From Prosopocoilus inquinatus (Eukaryota; Arthropoda; Insecta; Coleoptera; Lucanidae): a DNA stretch of 64,000 bases. Of this stretch, positions 39,600-53,730 are shown in pieces. How positions within the stretch are numbered: the first letter of the stretch is position 1; each line of letters opens with the position of its first letter. The notes beneath the pieces were generated by a model, which saw only the letters and a program-made list of their open reading frames with translations, was not told where the DNA came from and did no database searches. The stretch spans positions 348,501-412,500 of the forward strand of contig JAYKNF010000014.1 of NCBI GenBank assembly GCA_036172665.1. Direction: 5' to 3'. The position numbers and the translations under genes are program-made.

Positions 39600-40134
39600 C
39601 TGTGATGTATCTAATCGATCCTTACTCATCTATGATGTTATTTGACGTTTGGGTGGGCTCCAGTAACTCTGATGAGAGATACAAAGATTTCGGACGCAGC
39701 AGAAGCTGGAAATACTTTTGAACGATACACCACCTATTAGCGTTGTTCCTGTGATGTATCTAAACGATCCTTACTTATCTAACATGTTATTTGACGTTTG
39801 GATGGACTCCAGTGTGTCCGATGTGAGATACAAAGTTTTGGGACGCAGCAGGAGCTGGAAATAGTTTTAAACGAAACAACACGTATTAGCGTTGTTCCTG
39901 TGCTGTATCTAATCGATCCTTACTTATCTATCATGTTATTTGACGTTTGGATGGACTCCAGTAACCCTGACGTGAGATACGAAGTTCTCGGACGCAGCAG
40001 AAGCTGGAAATAGTTTTAAACGAAGCAACAGGCATTAGTGTTGTTCCTGTGATGTATCTAATCGATCCTTACTCATCTATCATGTTATTTGACGTTTCGA
40101 TGGACTCCAGTAACTCTGATGTGAGATACGACGT

Positions 40135-41348
40135 TTCCGGACGCAGCAGAAGCTGGAAATAGTATTAAACGAAACAACACGTATTAGCGTTGTTCCTGTG
40201 ATGTATCTAATCGATCCTTACTCATCTATCATGTTATTTGACGTTTGGATGGACTCCAGTAACTAGGATGAGAGATACAAAGATTTCGGACGCAGCAGAA
40301 GCTGGAAATAGTTTTGAACGAAACAACACCTATTAGCGTTGTTCCTGTGATGTATCTAAACGATCCTTACTTATCTAACATGTTATTTAACGTTTGGATA
40401 CACTCCAGTAAGTCTGATGTGAGATACAAAGTTTTTGGACGCAGCAGGAGCTGGAAATAGTTTTAAACGAAACAACACGTATTAGCGTTGTCCCTGTGCT
40501 GTATCTAATCGATCCTTACTTATCTATCATGTTATTTGACGTTTGGATGGACTCCAGTAACTCTGATGTGAGATACGACGTTTTCGGACGCAGCAGGAGC
40601 TGGAAATAGTTTTAAACGAAACAACACGTATTAGCGTTGTTCCTGTGATGTATCTAATCGATCCTTACTTAGCTACTATGTTATTTGACGTTTCGATGGA
40701 CTCCAGTAACTCTAATGTGAGATATGAAATTTTCAGACGCAGCAGAAGCTGGAAATAGTTTGAAACGAAACAACACATATTAGCGTTGTTCCTGTGATGT
40801 ATCTAAACGATCCTTACTCATCTATCATGTTATTTGACGTTTGGACGGACTCCAGTAACTCTGATGGGAGATACAAAGTTCTCGGACGCAGTAGAAGCTG
40901 GAAATAGTTTTGAACGAAACAACACGTATTAGCGTTGTTCCTGTGATGTATCTAAACGATCCTTACTTATCTAACATGTTATTTGACGTTTGGATGGACT
41001 CCAGTAAGTCTGATGTGAGATACAAAGTTTTTGGACGCAGCAGGAGCTGGAAATAGTTTTAAACGAAACAACACGTATTAGCGTTGTTCCTGTGCTGTAT
41101 CTAATCGATCCTTACTTATCTATTATGTTATTTGACGTTTGGATGGACTCCAGTAACCCTGACGTGAGATACGAAGTTCTCGGACGCAGCAGAAGCTGGA
41201 AATAGTTTTAGAATAGATGTTCCTGTGATGTATCTAATCGATCCTTACTTATCTATCATGTTATTTGACGTTTCGATGGGCTCCAGTAACTGTGATGTGA
41301 GATTCGACGTTTTCGGACGCAGCAGAAGCTGGAAATAGTTTTAAACGA
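40135..41348 (-). repeat. Inverted copy of left-arm segment 24,715-25,930
   Basis: Paired positions sum to 66,063 throughout: CAGGGAC at 25,567 pairs with GTCCCTG ending at 40,496, and the dyad-less short monomer at 24,842 pairs with 41,221. The order of subfamilies (short monomer, CGTCAGGG, TTCTACTGCG, TCTGAAAATTTCAT, CAGGGAC, TCATCCTAG) is the same on both arms. This shows the right arm was derived from the same higher-order repeats as the left. Confidence 0.85.
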
Positions 41349-43630
41349 AACAACACATATTAGCGTTGTTCCTGTAATGAATCTAATCGATCCTTACTCA
41401 TCTATCATGTTATTTGACGTTTGGACAGACTCCAGTAACTCCGATGTGAGATACAAAGTTATCGGACGCAGCAGAAGCTGGAAATAGTTTTGAACGAAAC
41501 AACACGTATTAGCGTTGTTCCTGTGATGTATCTAAACGATCCTTACTCGTCTATCATGTTATTTGACGTTTGGATGGACTCCAGTAACTCTGATGTGAGA
41601 TACAAAGATTTTGGACGCAGCAGGAGCTGGAAATAGTTTTAAACGAAACAACACGTATTAGCGTTGTTCCTGTGCTGTATCTAATCGATCCTTACTTATC
41701 TATCATGTTATTTGACGTTTGGATGGACTCCAGTAACTCTGATGTGAGATACGACGTTTTCGGACGCAGCAGAAGCTGGAAATAGTTTTAAACGAAACAA
41801 CACGTATTAGCGTTGTTCCTGTGATGTATCTAATCGATCCTTACTCATCTATCATGTTTTTTGACGTTTGGGTGGACTCCAGTGAGTCTGATGTGAGATA
41901 CAAAGTTTTGGGACGCAGCAGGAGCTGGAAATAGTTTTAAACGAAACAACACGTATTAGCGTTGTTCCTGTGCTGTATCTAATCGATCCTTACTTATCTA
42001 TCATGATATTTGACGTTTGGATGGACTCCAGTAACCCTGACGTGAGATACGAAGTTCTCGGACGCAGCAGAAGCTGGAAATAGTTTTAAACGAAGCAACA
42101 GGCATTAGCGTTGTTCCTGTGATGTATCTAATCGATCCTTACTCATCTATCATGTTATTTGACGTTTCGATGGACTCCAGTAACTCTGATGTGAGATACG
42201 ACGTTTCCGGACGCAGCAGAAGCTGGAAATAGTATTAAACGAAATAACACGTATTAGCGTTGTTCCTGTGATGTATCTAATCGATCCTTACTCATCTATC
42301 ATGTTATTTGACGTTTGGATGGACTCCAGTAACTAGGATGAGAGATACAAAGATTTCGGACGCAGCAGAAGCTGGAAATAGTTTTGAAAGAAACAACACC
42401 TATTAGCGTTGTTCCTGTGATGTATCTAAACGATCCTTACTTATCTAACATGTTATTTAAAGTTTGGATACACTCCAGTAAGTCTGATGTGAGATACAAA
42501 GTTTTTGGACGCAGCAGGAGCTGGAAATAGTTTTAAACGAAACAACACGTATTAGCGTTGTTCCTGTGCTGTATCTAATCGATCCTTACTCATCTATCAT
42601 GTTATTTGGCGTTACGATGGACTCCAGTAACTTAGATGTGAGATACGAAGTTCTCGGACGCAGCTGAAGCTAGAAATAGTTTTAAACGAAACAACATGCA
42701 TTAGCGTTGTTCCTGTGATGTATCTAATCGATCCTTACTTATCTATCATGTTATTTGACGTTTGGATGGACTCCAGTAACCCTGACTTTAGATACGAAGT
42801 TCTCGGACGCAGCCGAAGCTGGAAATAGTTTTAAACGAAACAACACGTATTAGCGTTGTTCCTGTGATGTATCTAATCGATCCTTACTCATCTATCATGT
42901 TATTTGACGTATGGATGGACTCCAGTAACTCTGATGTGAGATACAAAGTTTTTGGACGCAGCAGAAGCTGGAAATAGTTTGAAACGAAACAACACATATT
43001 AGCGTTGTTCCTGTGATGTATCTAATCGATCCTTACTCATCAATCATGTTATTTGACGTTTGGATGGACTCCAGTAAGTCTGATGTGAGATACAAAGTTT
43101 TTGGACGCAGCAGGAGCTGGAAATAGTTTTAAACGAAACAACACGTATTAGCGTTGTTCCTGTGCTGTATCTAATAGATAATTACTTATCTATCATGTTA
43201 TTTGACGTTTCGATGGACTCCAGTAACTCTGATGTGAGATACGACGTTTTCGGACGCAGCAGAAGCTGGAAATAGTTTTAAACGAAGCAACACGTATTGG
43301 CGTTGTTCCTGTGATATATCTAATCGATCCTTACTCATCTATCATGTTATTTGACGTTTGGATGGACTCCAGTAACTCTGATGTGAGATACAAAGTTTTT
43401 GGACGCAGCAGAAGCTGGAAATAGTTTTGAACGAAACAACACCTATTAGCGTTGTTCCTGTGATGTATCTAATCGATCCTTACTTAGCTACTATGTTATT
43501 TGACGTTTCGATGGACTCCAGTAACTCTAACGTGAGATACGAAATTTTCCGACGCAGCAGCAGCTGGAAATAGTTTTAAACGAAACAACACGTATTAGCG
43601 TTGTTCCTGTGCTGTATCTAATCGATCCTT
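41349..43630 (-). repeat. Right-arm mosaic with start of a 7-monomer duplication
   Basis: Inverted monomers of several subfamilies. GTTATTTGGCGTTACG occurs at 42,601 and 43,644, which is 1,043 bp or 7 x 149, with matching downstream monomers, showing a local duplication. Nothing other than monomer sequence is visible. Confidence 0.75.
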
Positions 43631-46130
43631 ACTCATCTATCATGTTATTTGGCGTTACGATGGACTCCAGTAACTTAGATGTGAGATACGAAGTTCTCGG
43701 ACGCAGCTGAAGCTAGAAATAGTTTTAAACGAAACAACATGCATTATCGTTGTTCCTGTGATGTATCTAATCGATCCTTACTTATCTATCATGTTATTTG
43801 ACGTTTGGATGGACTCCAGTAACCCTGACTTTAGATACGAAGTTCTCGGACGCAGCCGAAGCTGGAAATAGTTTTAAACGAAACAACACGTATTAGCGTT
43901 GTTCCTGTGATGTATCTAATCGATCCTTACTCATCTATCATGTTATTTGACGTTTGGATGGACTCCAGTAACTCTGATGTGAGATACAAAGTTTTTGGAC
44001 GCAGCAGAAGCTGGAAATAGTTTTGAACGAAACAACACGTATTAGCGTTGTTCCTGTGATGTATCTAATCAATCCTTACTTAGCTACTATGTTATTTGAC
44101 GTTTCGATGGACTCCAGTAACTCTAATGTGAGATACGAAATTTTCGGACGCAGCAGCAGCTGGAAATAGTTTGAAACGAAACAACACATATTAGCGTTGT
44201 TCCTGTGATGTATCTAATCGATCCTTACTCATCAATCATGTTATTTGACGTTTGGATGGACTCCAGTAAGTCTGATGTGAGATACAAAGTTTTTGGACGC
44301 AGCAGGAGCTGGAAATAGTTTTGAACGAAACAACACGTATTAGCGTTGTTCCTGTGCTGTATCTAATAGATAATTACTTATCTATCATGTTATTTGACGT
44401 TTCGATGGACTCCAGTAACTCTGATGTGAGATACGAAGTTTTCGGACGCAGCAGAAGCTGGAAATAGTTTTAAACGAAGCAACACGTATTGGCGTTGTTC
44501 CTGTGATATATCTAATCGATCCTTACTCATCTATCATGTTATTTGGCGTTTCGATGGACTCCAGTAGCTCTGATGTGAGATACGACGTTTTCGGACGCAG
44601 CAGAAGCTGGAAATAGTTTTAAACGAAACAACACGCATTAGCGTTGTTCCTGTGATGTATCTAATCGATCCTTACTTAGCTACTATGTTATTTGACGTTT
44701 CGATGGACTCCAGTAACTCTAATGTGAGATACGACGTTTTCGGACGCAGCAGAAGCTGGAAATAGTTTTAAACGAAACAACACGTATTACCGTTGTTCCT
44801 GTGATGTATCTAATCGATCCTTACTTATCTAACATGTAATTTAAAGTTTGGATGGACTCCAGTAAGTCTGATGTGAGATAAAAAGTTTTTGGAAGCAGCA
44901 GGAGCTGGAAATAGTTTTAAACGAAACACCACCTATTAGCGTTGTTCCTGTGATGTATCTAAACGATCCTTACTTATCTAACATGTTATTTGACGTTTGG
45001 ATGGACTCCAGTAAGTCTGATGTGAGATACAATGTTTTTGGACGCAGCAGGAGCTGGAAATAGTTTTAAACGAAACACCACGTATTAGCGTTGTTCCTGT
45101 GGTGTATCTAATCGATCCTTACTTATCTATTATGTTATTTGACGTTTGGATGGACTCCAGTAACCCTGACGTGAGATACGAAGTTCTCGGACGCAGCAGA
45201 AGCTGGAAATAGTTTTAAACGAAACAACACGCATTAGCGTTGTTCCTGTGAAGTATCTAATCGATCCTTACTCATCTATCATGTTATTTGGCGTTTCGAT
45301 GGACTCCAGTAACTTAGATGTGAGATACGAAGTTTTCGGACGCAGCAGGAGCTGGAAATAGTTGTAAACGAAACAACACGTTTTAGCGTTGTTCCTGTGC
45401 TGTATCTAATCGATCCTTACTTATCTATCATGTTATTTGACGTTTCGATGGGCTCCAGTAACTCTGATGTGAGATACGACGTTTTCGGACGCAGCAGAAG
45501 CTGGAAATAGTTTTAAACGAAACAACACGTTTAAGCGTTGTTCCTGTGCTGTATCTAATAGATCCTTACTTATCTATTATGTTATTTGACGTTTCGATGG
45601 GCTCCAGTAACTCTGATGTGAGATACGACGTTTTCGGACGCAGCAGAAGCTGGAAATAGTTTTAAACGAAACAACACGCATTAGCGATGTTCCTGTGATG
45701 TATCTAATCGATCCTTACTTATCTATCATGTTATTTGACGTTTCGATGGGCTCCAGTAACTCTGATGTGAGATTCGACGTTTTCGGACGCAGCAGAAGCT
45801 GGAAATAGTTTTGAACGAAACAACACGCATTAGCGTTGTTCCTGTGATGTATCTAATCGATCCTTACTTAGCTACTATGTTATTTGACGTTTCGATGGAC
45901 TCCAGTAACTCTAATGTGAGATACGAAATTTTCGGACGCAGCAGAAGCTGGAAATAGTTTTAAACGAAACAACACGCATTGGCGTTGTTCCTGTGATATA
46001 TCTAATCGATCCTTACTCATCTATCATGTTATTTGGCGTTTCGATGAACTCCAGTAACTTAGATGTGAGATACGAAGTTCTCGGACCCAGCTGAAGCTAG
46101 AAATAGTTTTAAACGAAACAACACGCATTA
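43630..46130 (-). repeat. 51-monomer-offset duplicate, first copy
   Basis: Matches about 51,230-53,730 at an offset of 7,599 bp (51 x 149). Shared markers include CTAATCAATCC (44,066/51,665), TAATAGATAATTAC, CCAGTAGCTC, ACATGTAATTTAAAG and TTAAGCGTTG. The two copies are separated by the 20-monomer duplication that starts near 46,380. Confidence 0.82.
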
Positions 46131-46379
46131 GCTTTGTTCCTGTGCTGTATCTAATCGATCGTTACTTATCTATCATGTTATTTGACATTTCGATGGACTC
46201 CAGTAACTCTGATGTGAGATACGATGTTTTCGGACACAGCAGCAGCTGGAAATAGTTTTAAACGAAACAACACATATTAGCGTTGTTCCTGTAATGTATC
46301 TAATCGATCCTTACTCATCTATCATGTTATTTAACGTTTGGACAGACTCCAGTAACTCTGATGTGAGATACGAAGTTTT

Positions 46380-49300
46380 TGGACGCAGCAGGAGCTGGAA
46401 ATAGGTTTAAACGAAACAACACGTATTAGCGTTGTTCCTGTGCTGTATCTAATCGATCCTTACTTATCTATCATGTTATTTGACGTTTGGGTGGACTCCA
46501 GTAACTCTGATGAGAGATACAAAGATTTCGGACGCAGCAGAAGCTGGAAATACTTTTGAACGATACACCACCTATTAGCGTTGTTTCTGTGATGTATCTA
46601 AACGATCCTTACTTATCTAACATGTTATTTGACGTTTAGATTTACTCCAGTGTGTCTGATGTGAGATACAAAGTTTTGGGACGCAGCAGGAGCTGGAAAT
46701 AGTTTTAAACGAAACAACACGTATTAGCGTTGTTCCTGTGATGTATCTAATCGATCCTTACTCATCTATCATGTTATTTGACGTTTGGGTGGACTCCAGT
46801 AACTCTGATGAGAGATACAAAGATTTCGGACGCAGCAGAAGCTGGAAATACTTTTGAACGATACACCACCTATTAGCGTTGTTCCTGTGATGTATCTAAA
46901 CGATCCTTACTTATCTAACATGTTATTTGACGTTTAGATGGACTCCAGTGTGTCTGATGTGAGATACAAAGTTTTGGGACGCAGCAGGAGCTGGAAATAG
47001 TTTTAAACGAAACAACACGTATTAGCGTTGTTCCTGTGCTGTATCTAATCGATCCTTACTTATCTATCATGTTATTTGACGTTTGGATGGACTCCAGTAA
47101 CCCTGACGTGAGATACGAAGTTCTCGGACGCAGCAGAAGCTGGAAATAGTTTTAAACGAAGCAACAGGCATTAGCGTTGTTCCTGTGATGTATCTAATCG
47201 ATCCTTACTCATCTATCATGTTATTTGACGTTTCGATGGACTCCAGTAACTCTGATGTGAGATACGACGTTTCCGGACGCAGCAGAAGCTGGAAATAGTA
47301 TTAAACGAAACAACACGTATTAGCGTTGTTCCTGTGATGTATCTAATCGATCCTTACTCATCTATCATGTTATTTGACGTTTGGATGTACTCCAGTAACT
47401 AGGATGAGAGATACAAAGATTTCATACGCAGCAGAAGCTGGAAATAGTTTTGAACGAAACAACACCTATTAGCGTTGTTCCTGTGATGTATCTAAACGAT
47501 CCTTACTTATCTAACATGTTATTTAACGTTTGGATACACTCCAGTAAGTCTGATGTGAGATACAAAGTTTTTGGACGCAGCAGGAGCTGGAAATAGTTTT
47601 AAACGAAACAACACGTATTAGCGTTGTCCCTGTGCTGTATCTAATCGATCCTTACTTATCTATCATGTTATTTGACGTTTGGATGGACTCCAGTAACTCT
47701 GATGTGAGATACGACGTTTTCGGACGCAGCAGAAGCTGGAAATAGTTTTAAACGAAACAACACGTATTAGCGTTGTTCCTGTGATGTATCTAATCGATCC
47801 TTACTCATCTATAATGTTATTTGACGTTTGGGTGGACTCCAGTAACTCTGATGAGAGATAAAAAGATTTCGGACGCAGCAGAAGCTGGAAATAGTTTTGA
47901 ACGATACACCACCTATTAGCGTTGTTCCTGTGATGTATCTAAACGATCCTTACTTATCTAACATATTATTTGACGTTTGGATGGACTCCAGTGAGTCTGA
48001 TGTGAGATACAAAGTTTTGGGACGCAGCAGGAGCTGGAAATAGTTTTAAACGAAAGAACACGTATTAGCGTTGTTCCTGTGCTGTATCTAATCGATCCTT
48101 ACTTATCTATCATGTTATTTGACGTTTGGATGGACTCCAGTAACCCTGACGTGAGATATGAAGTTCTCGGACGCAGCAGAAGCTGGAAATAGTTTTAAAC
48201 GAAACAACACGCATTAGCGTTGTTCCTGTGATGTATCTAATCGATCCTTACTCATCTATCATGTTATTTGGCGTTACGATGGACTCCAGTAACTTAGATG
48301 TGAGATACGAAGTTCTCGGACGCAGCTGAAGCTAGAAATAGTTTTAAACGAAACAACATGCATTAGCGTTGTTCCTGTGATGTATCTAATCGATCCTTAC
48401 TTATCTATCATGTTATTTGACGTTTGGATGGACTCCAGTAACCCTGACTTGAGATACGAAGTTCTCGGACGCAGCCGAAGCTGGAAATAGTTTTAAACGA
48501 AACAACACGTATTAGCGTTGTTCCTGTGATGTATCTAATCGATCCTTACTCATCTATCATATTATTTGACTTTTGGATGGACTCCAGTAACTCTGATGTG
48601 AGATACAAAGTTTTTGGACGCAGCAGAAGCTGGAAATAGTTTTGAACGAAACAACACGTATTAGCGTTGTTCCTGTGATGTATCTAATCGATCCTTACTT
48701 AGCTACTATGTTATTTGACGTTTCGATGGACTCCAGTAACTCTAATGTGAGATACGAAATTTTCGGACGCAGCAGCAGCTGGAAATAGTTTGAAACGAAA
48801 CAACACATATTAGCGTTGTTCCTGTGATGTATCTAATCGATCCTTACTCATCTATCATGTTATTTGACGTTTGGATGGACTCCAGCAAGTCTGATGTGAG
48901 ATACAAAGTTTTTGGACGCAGCAGGAGCTGGAAATAGTTTTAAACGAAACAACACGTATTAGCGTTGTTCCTGTGCTGTATCTAATCGATAATTACTTAC
49001 CTATCATGTTATTTGACGTTTCGATGGACTCCAGTAACTCTGATGTGAGATACGAAGTTTTCGGACGCAGCAGAAGCTGGAAATAGTTTTAAACGAAACA
49101 ACACGTATTAGCGTTGTTCCTGTGCTGTATCTAATCGATACTTACTTATCTATCATGTTATTTGACGTTTCGATGGACTCCAGTAACTCTGATGTGAGAT
49201 ACGAAGTTTTCGGACGCAGCAGAAGCTGGAAATAGTTTTAAACGAAACAACACGTATTAGCGTTGTTCCTGTGATGTATCTAATCGATCCTTACTCATCT

Positions 49301-52077
49301 ATCATGTTATTTGACGTTTGGATGGACTCCAGTAACTCTGATGTGAGATACAAAGTTTTTGGACGCAGCAGGAGCTGGAAATAGTTTTAAACGAAACAAC
49401 ACGTATTAGCGTTGTTCCTGTGCTGTATCTAATCGATCCTTACTTATCTATCATGTTATTTGACGTTTGGGTGGACTCCAGTAACTCTGATGAGAGATAC
49501 AAAGATTTCGGACGCAGCAGAAGCTGGAAATACTTTTGAACGATACACCACCTATTAGCGTTGTTCCTGTGATGTATCTAAACGATCCTTACTTATCTAA
49601 CATGTTATTTGACGTTTAGATGGACTCCAGTGTGTCTGATGTGAGATACAAAGTTTTGGGACGCAGCAGGAGCTGGAAATAGTTTTAAACGAAACAACAC
49701 GTATTAGCGTTGTTCCTGTGATGTATCTAATCGATCCTTACTCATCTATCATGTTATTTGACGTTTGGGTGGACTCCAGTAACTCTGATGAGAGATACAA
49801 AGATTTCGGACGCAGCAGAAGCTGGAAATACTTTTGAACGATACACCACCTATTAGCGTTGTTCCTGTGATGTATCTAAACGATCCTTACTTATCTAACA
49901 TGTTATTTGACGTTTAGATGGACTCCAGTGTGTCTGATGTGAGATACAAAGTTTTGGGACGCAGCAGGAGCTGGAAATAGTTTTAAACGAAACAACACGT
50001 ATTAGCGTTGTTCCTGTGCTGTATCTAATCGATCCTTACTTATCTATCATGTTATTTGACGTTTGGATGGACTCCAGTAACCCTGACGTGAGATACGAAG
50101 TTCTCGGACGCAGCAGAAGCTGGAAATAGTTTTAAACGAAGCAACAGGCATTAGCGTTGTTCCTGTGATGTATCTAATCGATCCTTACTCATCTATCATG
50201 TTATTTGACGTTTCGATGGACTCCAGTAACTCTGATGTGAGATACGACGTTTCCGGACGCAGCAGAAGCTGGAAATAGTATTAAACGAAACAACACGTAT
50301 TAGCGTTGTTCCTGTGATGTATCTAATCGATCCTTACTCATCTATCATGTTATTTGACGTTTGGATGTACTCCAGTAACTAGGATGAGAGATACAAAGAT
50401 TTCATACGCAGCAGAAGCTGGAAATAGATTTGAACGAAACAACACCTATTAGCGTTGTTCCTGTGATGTATCTAAACGATCCTTACTTATCTAACATGTT
50501 ATTTAACGTTTGGATACACTCCAGTAAGTCTGATGTGAGATACAAAGTTTTTGGACGCAGCAGGAGCTGGAAATAGTTTTAAACGAAACAACACGTATTA
50601 GCGTTGTCCCTGTGCTGTATCTAATCGATCCTTACTTATCTATCATGTTATTTGACGTTTGGATGGACTCCAGTAACTCTGATGTGAGATACGACGTTTT
50701 CGGACGCAGCAGAAGCTGGAAATAGTTTTAAACGAAACAACACGTATTAGCGTTGTTCCTGTGATGTATCTAATCGATCCTTACTCATCTATAATGTTAT
50801 TTGACGTTTGGGTGGACTCCAGTAACTCTGATGAGAGATACAAAGATTTCGGACGCAGCAGAAACTGGAAATAGTTTTGAACGATACACCACCTATTAGC
50901 GTTGTTCCTGTGATGTATCTAAACGATCCTTACTTATCTAACATATTATTTGACGTTTGGATGGACTCCAGTGAGTCTGATGTGAGATACAAAGTTTTGG
51001 GACGCAGCAGGAGCTGGAAATAGTTTTAAACGAAAGAACACGTATTAGCGTTGTTCCTGTGCTGTATCTAATCGATCCTTACTTATCTATCATGTTATTT
51101 GACGTTTGGATGGACTCCAGTAACCCTGACGTGAGATACGAAGTTCTCGGACGCAGCAGAAGCTGGAAATAGTTTTAAACGAAACAACACGCATTAGCGT
51201 TGTTCCTGTGATGTATCTAATCGATCCTTACTCATCTATCATGTTATTTGGCGTTACGATGGACTCCAGTAACTTAGATGTGAGATACGAAGTTCTCGGA
51301 CGCAGCTGAAGCTAGAAATAGTTTTAAACGAAACAACATGCATTAGCGTTGTTCCTGTGATGTATCTAATCGATCCTTACTTATCTATCATGTTATTTGA
51401 CGTTTGGATGGACTCCAGTAACCCTGACTTGAGATACGAAGTTCTCGGACGCAGCCGAAGCTGGAAATAGTTTTAAACGAAACAACACGTATTAGCGTTG
51501 TTCCTGTGATGTATCTAATCGATCCTTACTCATCTATCATATTATTTGACTTTTGGATGGACTCCAGTAACTCTGATGTGAGATACAAAGTTTTTGGACG
51601 CAGCAGAAGCTGGAAATAGTTTTGAACGAAACAACACGTATTAGCGTTGTTCCTGTGATGTATCTAATCAATCCTTACTTAGCTACTATGTTATTTGACG
51701 TTTCGATGGACTCCAGTAACTCTAATGTGAGATACGAAATTTTCGGACGCAGCAGCAGCTGGAAATAGTTTGAAACGAAACAACACATATTAGCGTTGTT
51801 CCTGTGATGTATCTAATCGATCCTTACTCATCAATCATGTTATTTGACGTTTGGATGGACTCCAGTAAGTCTGATGTGAGATACAAAGTTTTTGGACGCA
51901 GCAGGAGCTGGAAATAGTTTTAAACGAAACAACACGTATTAGCGTTGTTCCTGTGCTGTATCTAATAGATAATTACTTATCTATCATGTTATTTGACGTT
52001 TCGATGGACTCCAGTAACTCTGATGTGAGATACGAAGTTTTCGGACGCAGCAGAAGCTGGAAATAGTTTTAAACGAA
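46380..52077 (-). repeat. 20-monomer tandem duplication (2,980 bp)
   Basis: About 46,380-49,097 matches 49,360-52,077 at an offset of 2,980 bp (20 x 149). Shared markers are TTTCATACGCAGC, CGAAAGAAC, ACATATTATTTG and CATATTATTTGACTTTTGG. Each copy also holds a two-monomer repeat with GAACGATACACC that occurs twice, 298 bp apart. Confidence 0.82.
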
Positions 52078-53730
52078 GCAACACGTATTGGCGTTGTTCC
52101 TGTGATATATCTAATCGATCCTTACTCATCTATCATGTTATTTGGCGTTTCGATGGACTCCAGTAGCTCTGATGTGAGATACGACGTTTTCGGACGCAGC
52201 AGAAGCTGGAAATAGTTTTAAACGAAACAACACGCATTAGCGTTGTTCCTGTGATGTATCTAATCGATCCTTACTTAGCTACTATGTTATTTGACGTTTC
52301 GATGGACTCCAGTAACTCTAATGTGAGATACGACGTTTTCGGACGCAGCAGAAGCTGGAAATAGTTTTAAACGAAACAACACGTATTAGCGTTGTTCCTG
52401 TGATGTATCTAATCGATCCTTACTTATCTAACATGTAATTTAAAGTTTGGATGGACTCCAGTAAGTCTGATGTGAGATAAAAAGTTTTTGGAAGCAGCAG
52501 GAGCTGGAAATAGTTTTAAACGAAACACCACCTATTAGCGTTGTTCCTGTGATGTATCTAAACGATCCTTACTTATCTAACATGTTATTTGACGTTTGGA
52601 TGGACTCCAGCAAGTCTGATGTGAGATACAATGTTTTTGGACGCAGCAGGAGCTGGAAATAGTTTTAAACGAAACACCACGTATTAGCGTTGTTCCTGTG
52701 GTGTATCTAATCGATCCTTACTTATCTATTATGTTATTTGACGTTTGGATGGACTCCAGTAACCCTGACGTGAGATACGAAGTTCTCGGACGCAGCAGAA
52801 GCTGGAAATAGTTTTAAACGAAACAACACGCATTAGCGTTGTTCCTGTGAAGTATCTAATCGATCCTTACTCATCTATCATGTTATTTGGCGTTTCGATG
52901 GACTCCAGTAACTTAGATGTGAGATACGAAGTTTTCGGACGCAGCAGGAGCTGGAAATAGTTGTAAACGAAACAACACGTTTTAGCGTTGTTCCTGTGCT
53001 GTATCTAATCGATCCTTACTTATCTATCATGTTATTTGACGTTTCGATGGGCTCCAGTAACTCTGATGTGAGATACGACGTTTTCGGACGCAGCAGAAGC
53101 TGGAAATAGTTTTAAACGAAACAACACGTTTAAGCGTTGTTCCTGTGCTGTATCTAATAGATCCTTACTTATCTATTATGTTATTTGACGTTTCGATGGG
53201 CTCCAGTAACTCTGATGTGAGATACGACGTTTTCGGACGCAGCAGAAGCTGGAAATAGTTTTAAACGAAACAACACGCATTAGCGATGTTCCTGTGATGT
53301 ATCTAATCGATCCTTACTTATCTATCATGTTATTTGACGTTTCGATGGGCTCCAGTAACTCTGATGTGAGATTCGACGTTTTCGGACGCAGCAGAAGCTG
53401 GAAATAGTTTTGAACGAAACAACACGCATTAGCGTTGTTCCTGTGATGTATCTAATCGATCCTTACTTAGCTACTATGTTATTTGACGTTTCGATGGACT
53501 CCAGTAACTCTAATGTGAGATACGAAATTTTCGGACGCAGCAGAAGCTGGAAATAGTTTTAAACGAAACAACACGCATTGGCGTTGTTCCTGTGATATAT
53601 CTAATCGATCCTTACTCATCTATCATGATATTTGGCGTTTCGATGAACTCCAGTAACTTAGATGTGAGATACGAAGTTCTCGGACCCAGCTGAAGCTAGA
53701 AATAGTTTTAAACGAAACAACACGCATTAG
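51230..53730 (-). repeat. 51-monomer-offset duplicate, second copy
   Basis: Counterpart of 43,630-46,130. It diverges at its right end, where the first copy continues GCTTTGTTCCTGTGCTG and this one GCGTTGTTCCTGTGATG. Its left part overlaps the second copy of the 20-monomer duplication, so two duplication events are layered here. Confidence 0.8.
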
